From assembly GCF_029869925.1 (NCBI RefSeq), contig NZ_CP118605.1, forward strand, positions 2,632,001 through 2,696,000: a stretch of 64,000 nt of DNA. Reading direction: 5' to 3'. Under the pieces are notes generated by a model that did no database searches, was not told the origin of the DNA, and saw only the letters and a program-made list of their open reading frames with translations. This DNA comes from Microbulbifer bruguierae. Lineage in GTDB: Bacteria; Pseudomonadota; Gammaproteobacteria; Pseudomonadales; Cellvibrionaceae. Below, piece after piece: positions 51,669-62,686 of this stretch (position 1 is the stretch's first letter; each line of letters opens with the position of its first letter). The translations under genes and the position numbers were made by a program.

Positions 51669-52508
51669 TTACCTGGCCGCGGCCTCGACCTTGTTGCGCA
51701 GCGCTTCACGCAGCATCGACAGAACCGGCTCCACCGATGGGCGCACGCCGCGCCACAGGTAAAACGCCTCCGCCGCCTGCCCGACCAGCATACCCAGGCC
51801 ATCGGCAGTGCTGGCACTCAGGGGCTCGGCCCAGCGCAAAAATGCGGTGGGTTCCGCGCCGTAGACCATGTCGTAGGCACAGCTGCCGGTCCCCATCACC
51901 GAAGGATCGATCTGCGGCCGCTCACCGGACAGACCTGCGGCACTGGCGTTGATAACCAGATCAAACGCCTGCGGAATCTTGTCGAGGCCACTTGCGCTCA
52001 GGTCGCCATAAGCCGCGAAATCCTCGGCCAGTTGCACCGCCTTGGACGCGGTGCGATTGGCGATATGCAGCAGCGCCGGGCACTCGTTCAGCAGCGGCAA
52101 CAAGGTGCCCCGCGTCGCGCCGCCGGCCCCCAGTACCAGCACTCTTTGACCCTCGATACGCCACCCCAGGCGATCGCGGATGTCCGACACCAGACCCGGG
52201 CCATCGGTATTGTCCCCCAGCAAACGACCATCGTCCTGCAATGCCAGGGTGTTCACCGCACCAGCGGTGCGCGCGCGCTCGGTCAGGCTGTCCGCATACG
52301 CAAACGCATCCAGCTTGAACGGCGCGGTGACATTCAACCCCTTCGCGCCCGCAGCAAAAAATGCATCCACAACCGGTTTGAAGCCATCCACTTCCGCAAA
52401 CAGCTTGTCGTATTCCAGATTCTGGTTCGTCTCCCGTGCAAATGCGCGGTGAATCACCGGGGACATAGACTGCTTGATCGGATTGCCGATAACCGCATAT
52501 CTATCCAT
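51669..52508 (-). CDS. aroE: Shikimate dehydrogenase
   Basis: About 279 residues from ATG 52506-52508 (MDRYAVIGNPIKQSMSP). It has the shikimate-binding NVTAPFKLDAF with catalytic Lys, the DNTDGPGLV loop, and the Rossmann LGAGGATRGTLLPL; NRTAS marks NADP binding. It reduces 3-dehydroshikimate in aromatic amino acid synthesis. hemF and tsaC lie upstream on the same strand, a common gammaproteobacterial order. An ATG nine codons earlier is unlikely. Confidence 0.96.
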   Translation of the reverse strand: MDRYAVIGNPIKQSMSPVIHRAFARETNQNLEYDKLFAEVDGFKPVVDAFFAAGAKGLNVTAPFKLDAFAYADSLTERARTAGAVNTLALQDDGRLLGDNTDGPGLVSDIRDRLGWRIEGQRVLVLGAGGATRGTLLPLLNECPALLHIANRTASKAVQLAEDFAAYGDLSASGLDKIPQAFDLVINASAAGLSGERPQIDPSVMGTGSCAYDMVYGAEPTAFLRWAEPLSASTADGLGMLVGQAAEAFYLWRGVRPSVEPVLSMLREALRNKVEAAAR

Positions 52509-52556
52509 GACAATATCGCCCATACCTGACTTCATTCTTATTTTACTTGTGGTTAT

Positions 52557-52988
52557 TTAACCTGCGCGCAGCGCATTGCGTAACTGAGCCGTTTCATTGA
52601 CACCGATAAGCCCGTCGATTTTCAATTCCCCCGCAAACTCACTAACCAGATAGCGCGTAAATGCGCTGTATATCTGTCTGGGTTTGTCACCGGAGGTATC
52701 CAGGAGTACCCAGTTCAGGGTGGCCAGGCTGGCATTTTCATTCAGCTCGATCACATCCGTCACCGCACCGACGATCTGGCTCACACCGAGCCTTTCATAA
52801 AGCTTCAACAGTTTTTTTACCCGACCGATAAAATACTCGCGGCTCAGTTCGGATTTTTTGCCATCGGAAAAATAGTAGTGGATCGGAAAGCGGTAAAAAG
52901 CCGCAATCTGTTCGGCATCACGGGCCTCGAACAGACGACGGTATTCCAGAAACAATTTGTTGATGTCTTCCAGACGTGCCTTGTGCAT
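52557..52988 (-). CDS. NTF2-like/SnoaL-fold hypothetical protein
   Basis: A 143-residue cytosolic protein. The pattern fits the SnoaL/NTF2 cone fold: an N-terminal helix pair (INKLFLEYRRLFEARDAEQIAAFY), FPIHYYFSDGK, then strands ASLATLNWVLLD and IYSAFTRYLV. No catalytic residues of the steroid isomerase type are evident. It sits between hemF and aroE on the same strand. Function is unknown. Confidence 0.7.
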   Translation of the reverse strand: MHKARLEDINKLFLEYRRLFEARDAEQIAAFYRFPIHYYFSDGKKSELSREYFIGRVKKLLKLYERLGVSQIVGAVTDVIELNENASLATLNWVLLDTSGDKPRQIYSAFTRYLVSEFAGELKIDGLIGVNETAQLRNALRAG

Positions 52989-53082
52989 GGCAAATTCCTT
53001 TCAAGTAGCTCACGCCACTTTAACTAATAACCACTGAAATTTCCGCGAAGGTGTCGATGCCGGGCACCGCCACAAGCTCTAA

Positions 53083-54688
<1,606 letters not shown>

Positions 54689-55006
54689 GGGTCGGAACTC
54701 TTTCAGGTCTTATTCGGATTCAGGTCGCAATTGGGCCTGGCAATTCCGCAAATGCTTCTACAGATGCGCGTCTTCGGCGATGGCAACGTTGGCGATTACA
54801 GCGACAACTGCGAAGCCGTGATGATGACAACGGAGGACTTGCCGCATTCCCGCACGCCTGCGTTGATCAATCTGTTCGGGAAGCGCGGCAATTTAGCGAA
54901 TAGTAAAAGCCTAGACAAGTGCCGCACCGGTGTCGCCCGCACAGCCTGGGTGTGGGACAATTGCACAGATATTCACCAACAATAAATTACAACGGCACAA
55001 GCTACC
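54689..55006. other. Intergenic region between tsaC and the rhombosortase gene
   Basis: A 318-base divergent region without a supported gene. Open frames run through it on both strands, but none shows codon bias, a ribosome site or a recognisable product. It is likely to hold promoters for both flanking genes; no clear boxes are seen. Confidence 0.4.
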
Positions 55007-55648
55007 ATGTCCCGTCTCCGCGGTATTACAGGCCCCCTCACCCTGGCCCTGCTCAGCGCCATTGCATTGCTGTTTGCGCCCCAACTCGAACCGCTTCTGC
55101 GCTATGACCGCACCCTGGTAGATCACGGAGAACTCTGGCGCCTGCTCAGTGGTCATATCACCCATACCAATCTGCATCACTGGGCGCTCAATCTCGCGGG
55201 ACTGGCACTGCTGTGGATTTTGCATCGCCAGCATTACCGCGCGGTGACGTTCCTCGCCGTCACCGTCGCCACCGCCCTGTGGACCGGCGTGTCGCTGCAC
55301 CTGTTTAGCCCGCATATCGACCTGTATCTCGGGCTTTCCGGGGTACTGCACGGGTTGATTATATGGGGGGGCTGCCTGGATATCCGCGCGCGCTGGCGCA
55401 GCGGTTATCTGCTGGTGGCGGGGACCTGGCTCAAGGTGGGCTGGGAACAGGTGTGCGGCGCCAGTGCCGCCACCGCGCGCCTGATCGACGCGCAAGTGGC
55501 GCTGGATGCGCACCTGTGGGGTGCCGTGGCAGGCTCGCTACTGGGTGCCATTGTACTGGCGACGATTTCGCCACGGCCGAAAAAGAGATCGGCGGCAGCC
55601 CCACAACAGGTCGCCGCTGATCGCTCCGGGATCGGCAATCAGCCCTGA
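55007..55648 (+). CDS. Rhombosortase (GlyGly-CTERM intramembrane serine protease)
   Basis: A 213-residue rhomboid-family membrane protease with six helices. The catalytic Ser111 is in LGLSGVLHGL and the His169 in VALDAHLWGAVAG; the GHITHTNLHHWALNL loop is typical. Rhombosortases process proteins with a C-terminal GlyGly-CTERM tag for type II secretion and surface anchoring. No such tagged substrate is encoded in this window, so it is orphan here. Its last ten bases overlap the end of the convergent PQQ dehydrogenase gene. Confidence 0.88.
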   Translation: MSRLRGITGPLTLALLSAIALLFAPQLEPLLRYDRTLVDHGELWRLLSGHITHTNLHHWALNLAGLALLWILHRQHYRAVTFLAVTVATALWTGVSLHLFSPHIDLYLGLSGVLHGLIIWGGCLDIRARWRSGYLLVAGTWLKVGWEQVCGASAATARLIDAQVALDAHLWGAVAGSLLGAIVLATISPRPKKRSAAAPQQVAADRSGIGNQP

Positions 55649-56790
55649 TCTGATATGCCCGGATAGGTAACCCGGTAAATGGCGCCGGCGTAGTCATCGG
55701 AAATCAGCAGCGCACCATCCGGCATCACCAGCACGTCTACCGGACGCCCCCAGACCTCTTCTCCCTGCAGCCAGCCGTCGATAAACGGCTGGTAGGAGGT
55801 GGCCTCGCCTTTGTCGTTCAGGGTCACTTTGGTTACCCGGTAACCGATCTTGTTACTGCGATTCCAGGAACCGTGCTCCGCAATCAGCACCTGATTCCGG
55901 TACTCGGCCGGGAACTGAGTGCCGGTGTAAAACTTCACACCCAGTGGTGCCACGTGGGGACCGAGCTTCTGCACCGGGGGCACATAATTGCTGCAGCTTT
56001 TGCCATCGCCAAACTCCGGGTCGAGTATGTCGCCACCGTGGCAGTAGGGGTAACCGAAATGCTTACCCGCCACTGGCGCGGTATTCAATTCACAGGGGGG
56101 GATATCATCTCCGAGCATGTCGCGACCATTGTCGGTAAACCACAGGTGTTTGGTCACCGGGTGCCAGGTGAACCCGACCGTGTTGCGCACGCCCTCGGCC
56201 CAGGTTTCGCTCTTCACCACCTTGTCGCCCTCGATCTTGAGACGCTGGATATTGGCGTAGCCCGGTTCTTCACAGATGTTGCAGGGCGCGCCCAGGGGTA
56301 CGTATAACCAGCCATCGGGGCCGAACGCGATGTACTTCCAGCCGTGATGGTACTTGTCCGGAAACTGACTGGTGATGGTGACGGGCGCGGGCGGGTTGTC
56401 CAGACGTGACTCGATATCATCGAAACGCAGAATACTGGTCAGTGCGCTGACATAGAGGTCGCCATCTTTGAATGCCACGCCGGTGGGCAGCTTGAGTCCC
56501 TCGGCGATGACCTTCACCTCATCCGCCTTGTGGTCACCGTCCTTGTCGACAATCGCGTACACCTTGCCCTCGCGGGTGGAGCCGACGAACAGGGTGCCCT
56601 TGTCGCCCCGCGTCATGTGACGCGCCTGGGTGACACCCTCGGCATACACCTCGATTTTAAAGCCCGCTGGCAGGTTCAGTTTGTCGAGATAAATATCGCC
56701 TTTTTCCGCGCAGGCGGTATTGGCGGTCAGTAACACTGCTAGGGCGGCAACCACCGAGGAAAGCGATCGCAAGTGTTTGCTAGGAACCAT
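55639..56790 (-). CDS. PQQ-dependent sugar (sorbosone-type) dehydrogenase
   Basis: About 383 residues from ATG 56788-56790, preceded by AAGGAGTG. The signal peptide LSSVVAALAVLLTANTACA is followed by a beta-propeller with repeated NLPAGFKIEVYAEGV, GPDGWLYVPLGAPCNICEE and TVGFTWHPVTKHLWFTDNGRD motifs of the soluble glucose/sorbosone dehydrogenase family. The protein should bind PQQ and calcium in the periplasm. The next gene upstream, dprA, is functionally unrelated. Confidence 0.88.
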   Translation of the reverse strand: MVPSKHLRSLSSVVAALAVLLTANTACAEKGDIYLDKLNLPAGFKIEVYAEGVTQARHMTRGDKGTLFVGSTREGKVYAIVDKDGDHKADEVKVIAEGLKLPTGVAFKDGDLYVSALTSILRFDDIESRLDNPPAPVTITSQFPDKYHHGWKYIAFGPDGWLYVPLGAPCNICEEPGYANIQRLKIEGDKVVKSETWAEGVRNTVGFTWHPVTKHLWFTDNGRDMLGDDIPPCELNTAPVAGKHFGYPYCHGGDILDPEFGDGKSCSNYVPPVQKLGPHVAPLGVKFYTGTQFPAEYRNQVLIAEHGSWNRSNKIGYRVTKVTLNDKGEATSYQPFIDGWLQGEEVWGRPVDVLVMPDGALLISDDYAGAIYRVTYPGISDQG

Positions 56791-56857
56791 GGTTGGGACA
56801 CTCCTTATAATTTTCCCCGGTGACCCTAGCGATTTTTTGCCGCTTCGGCCAGCGCCC

Positions 56858-58015
56858 TCAATGATCTGCCAGCGCCCCCAGGGTGCGGGCGCCATCGCCG
56901 GTGAGTTGATAGCCACCGGGCAGTTGTTCGACCAGACCTTCCAGCTCCAGATGCAGCAGGCTCGCCATCAGATCGCCGGTTTCACCGCCAGTGTCCTCGG
57001 CCAACTGCTCGATACTGCGAGGGTCGCCACCCAGTGCCAGAATCAGCCGCCGATGATGTGGTGGTATCTCCTCGGTGGACGCTGGCAACGCCTCGAACAG
57101 CCCCGGTTGTTGCGCCATGCCGGAGAGCAGGCCGCCCAGCTGTTCAACGATATCGCCGCTGGTTTCCACCAGATGCGCGCCGTGCTTGATCATATGGTGA
57201 CAGCCGCGGCTCATGGGATTGTGAATGGAGCCGGGAATGGCGAAGACCTCGCGATTCTGTTCCAGCGCCAGGCGCGCAGTGATCAGTGAACCGGAGCGCA
57301 CTGCCGCTTCCACCAGCAGAATACCGAGACTGAGTCCGGATATGATCCGGTTGCGGCGGGGAAAATTGCCCGCCTCCGGCGCGCTGCCCAGGGGCAGTTC
57401 GCTGACGATGGCGCCGTCTGCAGCGAGAATTTCCTCCGCAAGTACGCCGTTGCGCAGCGGATATATTCGATCCACCCCGGTACCCAGCACCGCCACGGTT
57501 TTACCTGCGCCTTTCAGAGCACCGCGGTGCGCGGCGGCATCTACTCCCAGGGCGAGACCGGAGGTAATCGCAAAGCCCGCCGCGGCCAGATCCGCGGAAA
57601 AATCCCGGGCATTGTCGAGGCCCGCGCGGCTCGCCCTGCGCGCACCGACCACGGCGATCTGTGGCAGTGTCAGAGTCGCCGGATTTCCACTGATGTAGAG
57701 TACCGGCGGTGGCCGGTGGATTTCCTTCAGCAGTGCGGGATAGTTGTCATCGTCACAGTGCAGGAGATAAATGCAGGCCTCGGCACAGCGCTGGCGCTCG
57801 GCTTGGGCCCATTGGCCCAGCTCGCTTTCCAGGCCCGTGCGCTGGAATTCAGCCAGCTGTGTGCGGGCGCGATCGGGGAGCTTGCGGGTAAGCGTGTGCG
57901 GCGGTTGCTGCAGCGCGGCGAAAGCGGAGCCGAATCGCTCCACCAGTTGCCAGTAGCTGCCGGGGCCAAGGCCCTCCAGGCGCAGCAGTGCCAGCGAGGC
58001 GGTCAACGCGTCCAT
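56858..58015 (-). CDS. dprA: DNA-processing protein DprA/Smf
   Basis: A 385-residue protein with the extended Rossmann fold that loads RecA on incoming single-stranded DNA during transformation. Key motifs are VVGARRASRAGLDNARDF, ITSGLALGVDAAAHRGALKG, TVAVLGTGVDRIYPLRN and FPRRNRIISGLS. A C-terminal winged-helix-like domain (PRSIEQLAEDTGGETGDLMASLLHLELEGLVEQL) is present, as in many DprA proteins. The gene lies between the LysM gene and the PQQ dehydrogenase on the same strand. Confidence 0.96.
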   Translation of the reverse strand: MDALTASLALLRLEGLGPGSYWQLVERFGSAFAALQQPPHTLTRKLPDRARTQLAEFQRTGLESELGQWAQAERQRCAEACIYLLHCDDDNYPALLKEIHRPPPVLYISGNPATLTLPQIAVVGARRASRAGLDNARDFSADLAAAGFAITSGLALGVDAAAHRGALKGAGKTVAVLGTGVDRIYPLRNGVLAEEILAADGAIVSELPLGSAPEAGNFPRRNRIISGLSLGILLVEAAVRSGSLITARLALEQNREVFAIPGSIHNPMSRGCHHMIKHGAHLVETSGDIVEQLGGLLSGMAQQPGLFEALPASTEEIPPHHRRLILALGGDPRSIEQLAEDTGGETGDLMASLLHLELEGLVEQLPGGYQLTGDGARTLGALADH

Positions 58016-58112
58016 GCGTAGTCCTGTATGTATTGGTCAACAGAATATCAGGGGCGGGAATTGCACCGCGATGATTACTCGTCGAATCACGGCGCAATGT
58101 CTCATGATCCGG

Positions 58113-59180
58113 TCAGGGGTTGCGCACCAAATCGAACACTTCCAGCGGCTTGTCTGCTTCCAGTACCAGGCCGAGGCTCATTTTTTCGAAGCTGCGGAAC
58201 ACCATCAGTACGCCGGCGCGCTCGTCCGGCAGTTTCACGGTCTCCCGTGCCAGGCGGTCGCGCACGGTGGCGCCGCGCTTGTAGATCGCCAGTACATGAC
58301 CCGGCTCGAGCCCTTCGCGCAGACCGCGGTTGATGGCAACCACATCGTACTTGGCCACCTGGGTCACCCCCTCTTCGACACCGAGAATGATCCCATCCAC
58401 GGGTACCTGGGGCGCACTCGGCTGGAACAGGGCGGCAATCGCGCGCTCTTCCACTGGCAGCAGGCGGTCTTCGAGGCGAATGTCGCGGCTGGTGCGGGTA
58501 ACGTCCAGGGTGGCGACCGCGAAATTGGTATTGGCGTTGTCCACATCCAGCTGACGGAGATTGACGGAGCCGACGTCCAGCGCCTGCTGACCGAGCGTTT
58601 CACCGGTATAGGGATCGGCGTAAATGGGACCCGGGCGGTAGATACCGTAGGACGGCAGCGGCTGGGTGAAGTCGCCGCGGGCGTATATTTTCTCACCGGC
58701 GCCCATCAGGATGCGCTGGTCCTGGCCGGAGATCACGTAAGGCACGCCCTTGAAGGCGCCGGGCCCGACGATACGGGTACGGGACAGGAACGCATTGATC
58801 GCATCCAGCGGAATCGCGGGAATGGCGGTGTCGAGCGGTTCACTGCGCACGGCGGGGCCGAGGCGGTTGTTACTGGCGGGGGACAGTTTATAAGCGGTGG
58901 GTCCACGCTCCAGTTCCAGGCGGGGCTGGCCGTCGACATACACCAGGTTCAGGCGGTCGCCGGGATAGATAAGGTGGGGGTTTTCTACCTGGGGGTTCAC
59001 CTGCCAGATTTCCGGCCAGTACCAGGGCTGGGAGAGGAAGCGTCCGGAGATGTCCCACAGGGTGTCACCCTTCTCGACAACGTAGGTGTCCGGATGGTCA
59101 GGCTTTAGGCGCACGTCTTGCGCCTGCAGGCCGAAGGTCACCAGCAGGGTTGCGGCGGCGGCCAGAATTATTTTTTTCAT
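58113..59180 (-). CDS. LysM domain-containing secreted protein
   Basis: A 355-residue exported protein. After the signal peptide (IILAAAATLLVTFGLQAQ), a LysM module at about 31-80 reads TYVVEKGDTLWDISGRFLSQPWYWPEIWQVN and NPHLIYPGDRLNLVYV. The rest is a conserved but uncharacterised beta-rich region with GRGLREGLEPGHVLAIY-type repeats. In many gammaproteobacteria this gene precedes dprA, and the protein is thought to act on the cell wall or envelope. It is divergent from def. Confidence 0.92.
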   Translation of the reverse strand: MKKIILAAAATLLVTFGLQAQDVRLKPDHPDTYVVEKGDTLWDISGRFLSQPWYWPEIWQVNPQVENPHLIYPGDRLNLVYVDGQPRLELERGPTAYKLSPASNNRLGPAVRSEPLDTAIPAIPLDAINAFLSRTRIVGPGAFKGVPYVISGQDQRILMGAGEKIYARGDFTQPLPSYGIYRPGPIYADPYTGETLGQQALDVGSVNLRQLDVDNANTNFAVATLDVTRTSRDIRLEDRLLPVEERAIAALFQPSAPQVPVDGIILGVEEGVTQVAKYDVVAINRGLREGLEPGHVLAIYKRGATVRDRLARETVKLPDERAGVLMVFRSFEKMSLGLVLEADKPLEVFDLVRNP

Positions 59181-59270
59181 GGAAGCATTCCTATGCTTTT
59201 TTGTCGCTAACGCTGTCGGCCTTCTTTTTTGCTGATCCGCTATATCGCTATCGCTGCGGTGTTATATCGC

Positions 59271-59276
59271 TATAAT
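59271..59276 (+). promoter_or_regulatory. Candidate -10 box upstream of def
   Basis: A consensus TATAAT at 59271-59276 in the region between the LysM gene and def. It is preceded by two TATATCGCTAT direct repeats (59241-59251 and 59263-59273). No good -35 is visible, so confidence is low. Confidence 0.35.
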
Positions 59277-59448
59277 CTCACAGCGCTGAACCGGTGATGG
59301 CTGATGCCGCCGGTGGGAGGAGCGAAAAAACGCCAGTTGGCAGAATTGCCAAGGTGCGGATACAGCCCCCCAATTCAGCAAATTTCAAGCGCGATCATTA
59401 TGTTATCAGCGCAAGTTCCACTAAGACTAGAAGTTTGTCACAGGTGTT

Positions 59449-59955
59449 ATGGCCAAACTCGAAATCCTAGAATTTCCCGATCCCCGTTTGCGCACGGTGG
59501 CGGAATCCGTTTCGGAAGTGACCGATCAGCACCGGGTGCTGATCGACGATATGTTCGAAACCATGTACGACGCACCCGGCGTGGGCCTGGCGGCGACGCA
59601 GATCAATGTGCACGAGCGCATTGTGGTCATTGATGTGTCCGAAGATCAGAGCGAGCCGCTGGTGTTGATCAACCCGGAGGTTGAGGTACTGGATCCGGAG
59701 ATCCACAAGTACGATGAGGGCTGCCTGTCGGTGCCCGGTTTCTACGAAACGGTGCAACGCCCGCGCAAGATCCGCCTGAAGGCGCTGGACCGCAATGGCG
59801 AAGCCTACGCGCTGGAGGCCGAGGGGCTGCTGGCGGTATGTATTCAGCATGAGATCGACCACCTCGACGGCAAGCTGTTTGTAGATTACATCTCGCCTCT
59901 CAAACGCAATCGTATTCGCTCCAAGCTTGAGAAGGCGCATCGCCAAAGAGCGTAA
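59449..59955 (+). CDS. def: Peptide deformylase
   Basis: A 168-residue Fe2+/Zn2+ enzyme that removes formyl groups from nascent proteins. All three motifs are intact: GVGLAATQ at 44-51, EGCLSVPG at 90-97 and QHEIDH at 133-138. GGTGTT lies upstream of the ATG. It begins the def-fmt-rsmB unit; the space to fmt is taken by repeat element B. Confidence 0.98.
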   Translation: MAKLEILEFPDPRLRTVAESVSEVTDQHRVLIDDMFETMYDAPGVGLAATQINVHERIVVIDVSEDQSEPLVLINPEVEVLDPEIHKYDEGCLSVPGFYETVQRPRKIRLKALDRNGEAYALEAEGLLAVCIQHEIDHLDGKLFVDYISPLKRNRIRSKLEKAHRQRA

Positions 59956-59977
59956 GTTCTTTATACGGCCCGGTGGC

Positions 59978-60102
59978 GTCGGGGTACCGGGTATGGGTTT
60001 TCAGGACCGAGCTAGGCGCCCCCCTGGGAACCCATCCCTGGGCGCTTCGGCGCGAACATCCTGTTTGCGACGATCCTCAAAACCCATACCCGGCACCCCG
60101 AC
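59978..60102. repeat. Dispersed inverted-repeat element, copy B (between def and fmt)
   Basis: Outer arms begin GTCGGGGT and pair with ACCCCGAC at the end, with further pairing through CCGGGTATGGGTTTT. The core carries CCTGGGAACCCATCCCTGGG and a CGCGAACATCCTGTTTGCG hairpin. It is in reverse orientation relative to copy C at 62488. Confidence 0.75.
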
Positions 60103-60161
60103 TTCGCATCGATTTCTGGACTTCGACTCGAGTCCGCCCCTCCTTATCTGAAAGAATTTTC

Positions 60162-61130
60162 ATGAGCCTGAATATCATCTTTGCCGGCACTCCCGACTTT
60201 GCCGCCGTACACCTGAAAACACTGCTCGACAGTGAACACAATGTGATCGCCGTCTACAGCCAGCCGGACAGACCCGCCGGGCGTGGCAAAAAACTGCTGG
60301 CGAGTCCGGTGAAACAGCTGGCACTGGAACACGATATTCCGGTTTACCAGCCGCTGTCCCTGCGGGACGAAGAGGCACAGAAAGAACTGACGGCAGTGAA
60401 TGCGGACCTGATGGTGGTGGTGGCCTATGGCTTGATCCTGCCTCAGGTGGTGCTGGATACACCGCGGCTGGGCTGCGTGAACGTGCACGCGTCGCTGCTG
60501 CCACGCTGGCGCGGTGCGGCGCCGATCCAGAGGGCGGTGGAAGCGGGCGATGCCGAGAGCGGTGTAGCAATCATGCAGATGGAAGCCGGACTGGATACCG
60601 GACCAGTGCTGGTCGAGGCGCGCACGCCCATTGCTGCGAATGAGACCGGCGGCAGCCTGCACGATAAGCTGGCGCAGCTGGGTGGTCCGGCGCTGCTGGA
60701 GTCGCTGGCACTGCTGGAGTCCGGTTGTGCGCAGCCCCGGGTGCAGGACGACGAACTCGCGAATTACGCCGGCAAAATCTCCAAAGAAGAAGCGCGTATC
60801 GACTGGACCCGCCCCGCCAGCGAGCTTGAGCGACTGGTGCGCGCATTCAACCCATTCCCGGTATGCTGGACCGACTTTGTCGACACCAAGGGCAAACCCC
60901 AGCGCCTGCGTATTTATGCGGCGAAACTGGAACAGGGCTGCCATACCGATCAACCGGGCACCATTCTGTCTGCCGATGACGAGGGTATCCTGGTGGCCTG
61001 CGGTCGCGAGGCACTGCGCCTGACTCAACTACAATTGCCGGGCAAAAAGACCTTGCCGGTGGCGGAGATATTGAAAGGCTACCGCGATCTGTTCGCCACC
61101 GGGACCACACTGGGTACAGGCCATGAATGA
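60162..61130 (+). CDS. fmt: Methionyl-tRNA formyltransferase
   Basis: A 322-residue enzyme that formylates initiator Met-tRNA. It has the N-terminal [16 protein letters not shown], the folate site [21 protein letters not shown], and the conserved DTGPVLVE motif. The start is ATG 60162, at the family N-terminus; upstream in-frame residues come from the repeat. It overlaps the rsmB start by eight bases. Confidence 0.97.
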   Translation: MSLNIIFAGTPDFAAVHLKTLLDSEHNVIAVYSQPDRPAGRGKKLLASPVKQLALEHDIPVYQPLSLRDEEAQKELTAVNADLMVVVAYGLILPQVVLDTPRLGCVNVHASLLPRWRGAAPIQRAVEAGDAESGVAIMQMEAGLDTGPVLVEARTPIAANETGGSLHDKLAQLGGPALLESLALLESGCAQPRVQDDELANYAGKISKEEARIDWTRPASELERLVRAFNPFPVCWTDFVDTKGKPQRLRIYAAKLEQGCHTDQPGTILSADDEGILVACGREALRLTQLQLPGKKTLPVAEILKGYRDLFATGTTLGTGHE

Positions 61131-62433
61131 TCCGAGAGCGCTGGCGGCGCGCGTTATCAGTCGCCTGTATCAGGACCGCGGCTCCCTGCAGCGGTTGCTG
61201 CCGTGGGCAGAAAAGCAGGTAGACGAGAAAGACCGCGCGTTGCTGCGCGAGCTCTGTTACGGCAGCGCCCGCTTTGCCCCGCGCCTGGAGCTGATGCTCG
61301 GCAAACTGCTGCGCAAGCCGGTAAAAGATGAAGAGCTGCAGGCGCTGATGCTGGTTGGTCTGTACCAGCTCGAATACACCCGTATCCCCGACCACGCCGC
61401 CATCAGCGCCACCGTCGAGGCCGCGCGCGCGCTCAAGCTCGGACATGCCAGCGGCGTGGTCAACGGCGTACTGCGCAATGCTCTGCGGGATAAGGAAGCG
61501 CTTACTCGCAAGCTCTCCGGCAACCCCCAGTTCAGCTCTGCTCACCCCGAGTGGCTGCAACAGGCGATCAAGAGCGCCTGGGGCAGTGAAGCCAGAACCA
61601 TCTTCACCGCCAACAACAGCAACCCGCCCATGACCCTGCGGGTGAATCTGGCCAGGGGCAGCCGCGACGACTATCTCAAACAGCTCAGCGACGCAGGTTT
61701 TGCTGCGCAGCCCTGCGAATTTTCCGTTGCCGGGGTGGCACTCGAAAACCCCGTCCCGGTTACCCGCCTGCCCGGTTTCGAAGACGGCTTCGTCAGTGTT
61801 CAGGACCAGTCCGCACAGCTCGCCGCCCAATTACTGGCGCCGCAGCCCGGAGAGAAAATTCTCGACGCCTGTGCCGCTCCCGGCGGCAAGACCTGTCACC
61901 TGCTGGAACTGCAACCGGATCTCGACCTCACTGCCCTCGACATCGAAGAGGAGCGCCTCGACCGCGTCATCGAAAACCTCGAACGGCTCGGTGTCAGCGC
62001 CCAGCTGATTTGCGCCGACGCCGCCGAGCCCGAGCACTGGTGGGACGGCGAACAGTACGACCGCATCCTCCTCGACGCTCCCTGCTCCGCCACCGGCGTC
62101 ATCCGCCGCAACCCGGACATCAAGCTGCTGCGACGCGCCGAAGACATCCCCGAACTCGCCGAGCTCCAGGGCCGCATCCTGCGCAACCTGTGGCGCCTTT
62201 TGAAACCTGGCGGTACCCTGCTCTACGCCACCTGCTCGATTCTGCCGGAGGAAAACAGCCTGCAAGTGGCGCGCTTCATTGCGGAGACACCCGATGCGAG
62301 GGACAATACGCCGCAATTGCTGAATGAGCAGCCCTGGGGACTGCCGCAGGATGCGGGTATGCAGCTGTTGCCGGGCATCCATGGGGGCGATGGGTTTTAT
62401 TACGCGAAGCTCGTTAAGGCCGACGACAACTAA
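61123..62433 (+). CDS. rsmB: 16S rRNA (cytosine-C5-967)-methyltransferase RsmB
   Basis: A 436-residue protein with a NusB-like N-terminal domain and a SAM-dependent methyltransferase domain. Motifs are [16 protein letters not shown] (SAM site), [19 protein letters not shown] with catalytic Cys in PCSATG, and [10 protein letters not shown] with the second Cys. The start overlaps the fmt stop in an ATGAATGA arrangement, implying coupling. Confidence 0.97.
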   Translation: MNDPRALAARVISRLYQDRGSLQRLLPWAEKQVDEKDRALLRELCYGSARFAPRLELMLGKLLRKPVKDEELQALMLVGLYQLEYTRIPDHAAISATVEAARALKLGHASGVVNGVLRNALRDKEALTRKLSGNPQFSSAHPEWLQQAIKSAWGSEARTIFTANNSNPPMTLRVNLARGSRDDYLKQLSDAGFAAQPCEFSVAGVALENPVPVTRLPGFEDGFVSVQDQSAQLAAQLLAPQPGEKILDACAAPGGKTCHLLELQPDLDLTALDIEEERLDRVIENLERLGVSAQLICADAAEPEHWWDGEQYDRILLDAPCSATGVIRRNPDIKLLRRAEDIPELAELQGRILRNLWRLLKPGGTLLYATCSILPEENSLQVARFIAETPDARDNTPQLLNEQPWGLPQDAGMQLLPGIHGGDGFYYAKLVKADDN

Positions 62434-62487
62434 ACGGTTTTTCGGACTTTCACGATCCGCTTACGAAGCACAAAAGTAAGAATCGAA

Positions 62488-62612
62488 GTCGGGGTGCCGG
62501 GTGAGCGTTTTCAGGAGCGTCGCAAACAGGATGTTTGCGCCGCAGCGCCCAGGGATGGGTTCCCAGGGGGGCGCCTAGCTCGGTCCTGAAAACCCTCACC
62601 CGGTGTCCTGAC
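62488..62612. repeat. Dispersed inverted-repeat element, copy C (between rsmB and trkA)
   Basis: Left end GTCGGGGTGCCGGGTGAGCG with pairing right end CCCTCACCCGGTGTCCTGAC. The core CGCAAACA-GGA-TGTTTGCG hairpin and CCCAGGGATGGGT repeat match copy B, which lies in the opposite orientation 2.4 kb away. Confidence 0.75.
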
Positions 62613-62686
62613 GCCACCGCTATAGCAACAGAGCTCCAGCGGGCAAGGCACAAAGGCCAGATAACAAAGGCCCGAATACACCAACT

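Noticed and set aside
54689..55006. Possible gene between tsaC and the rhombosortase
   Set aside because: Open frames exist on both strands but none has a ribosome site, codon bias or recognisable product.
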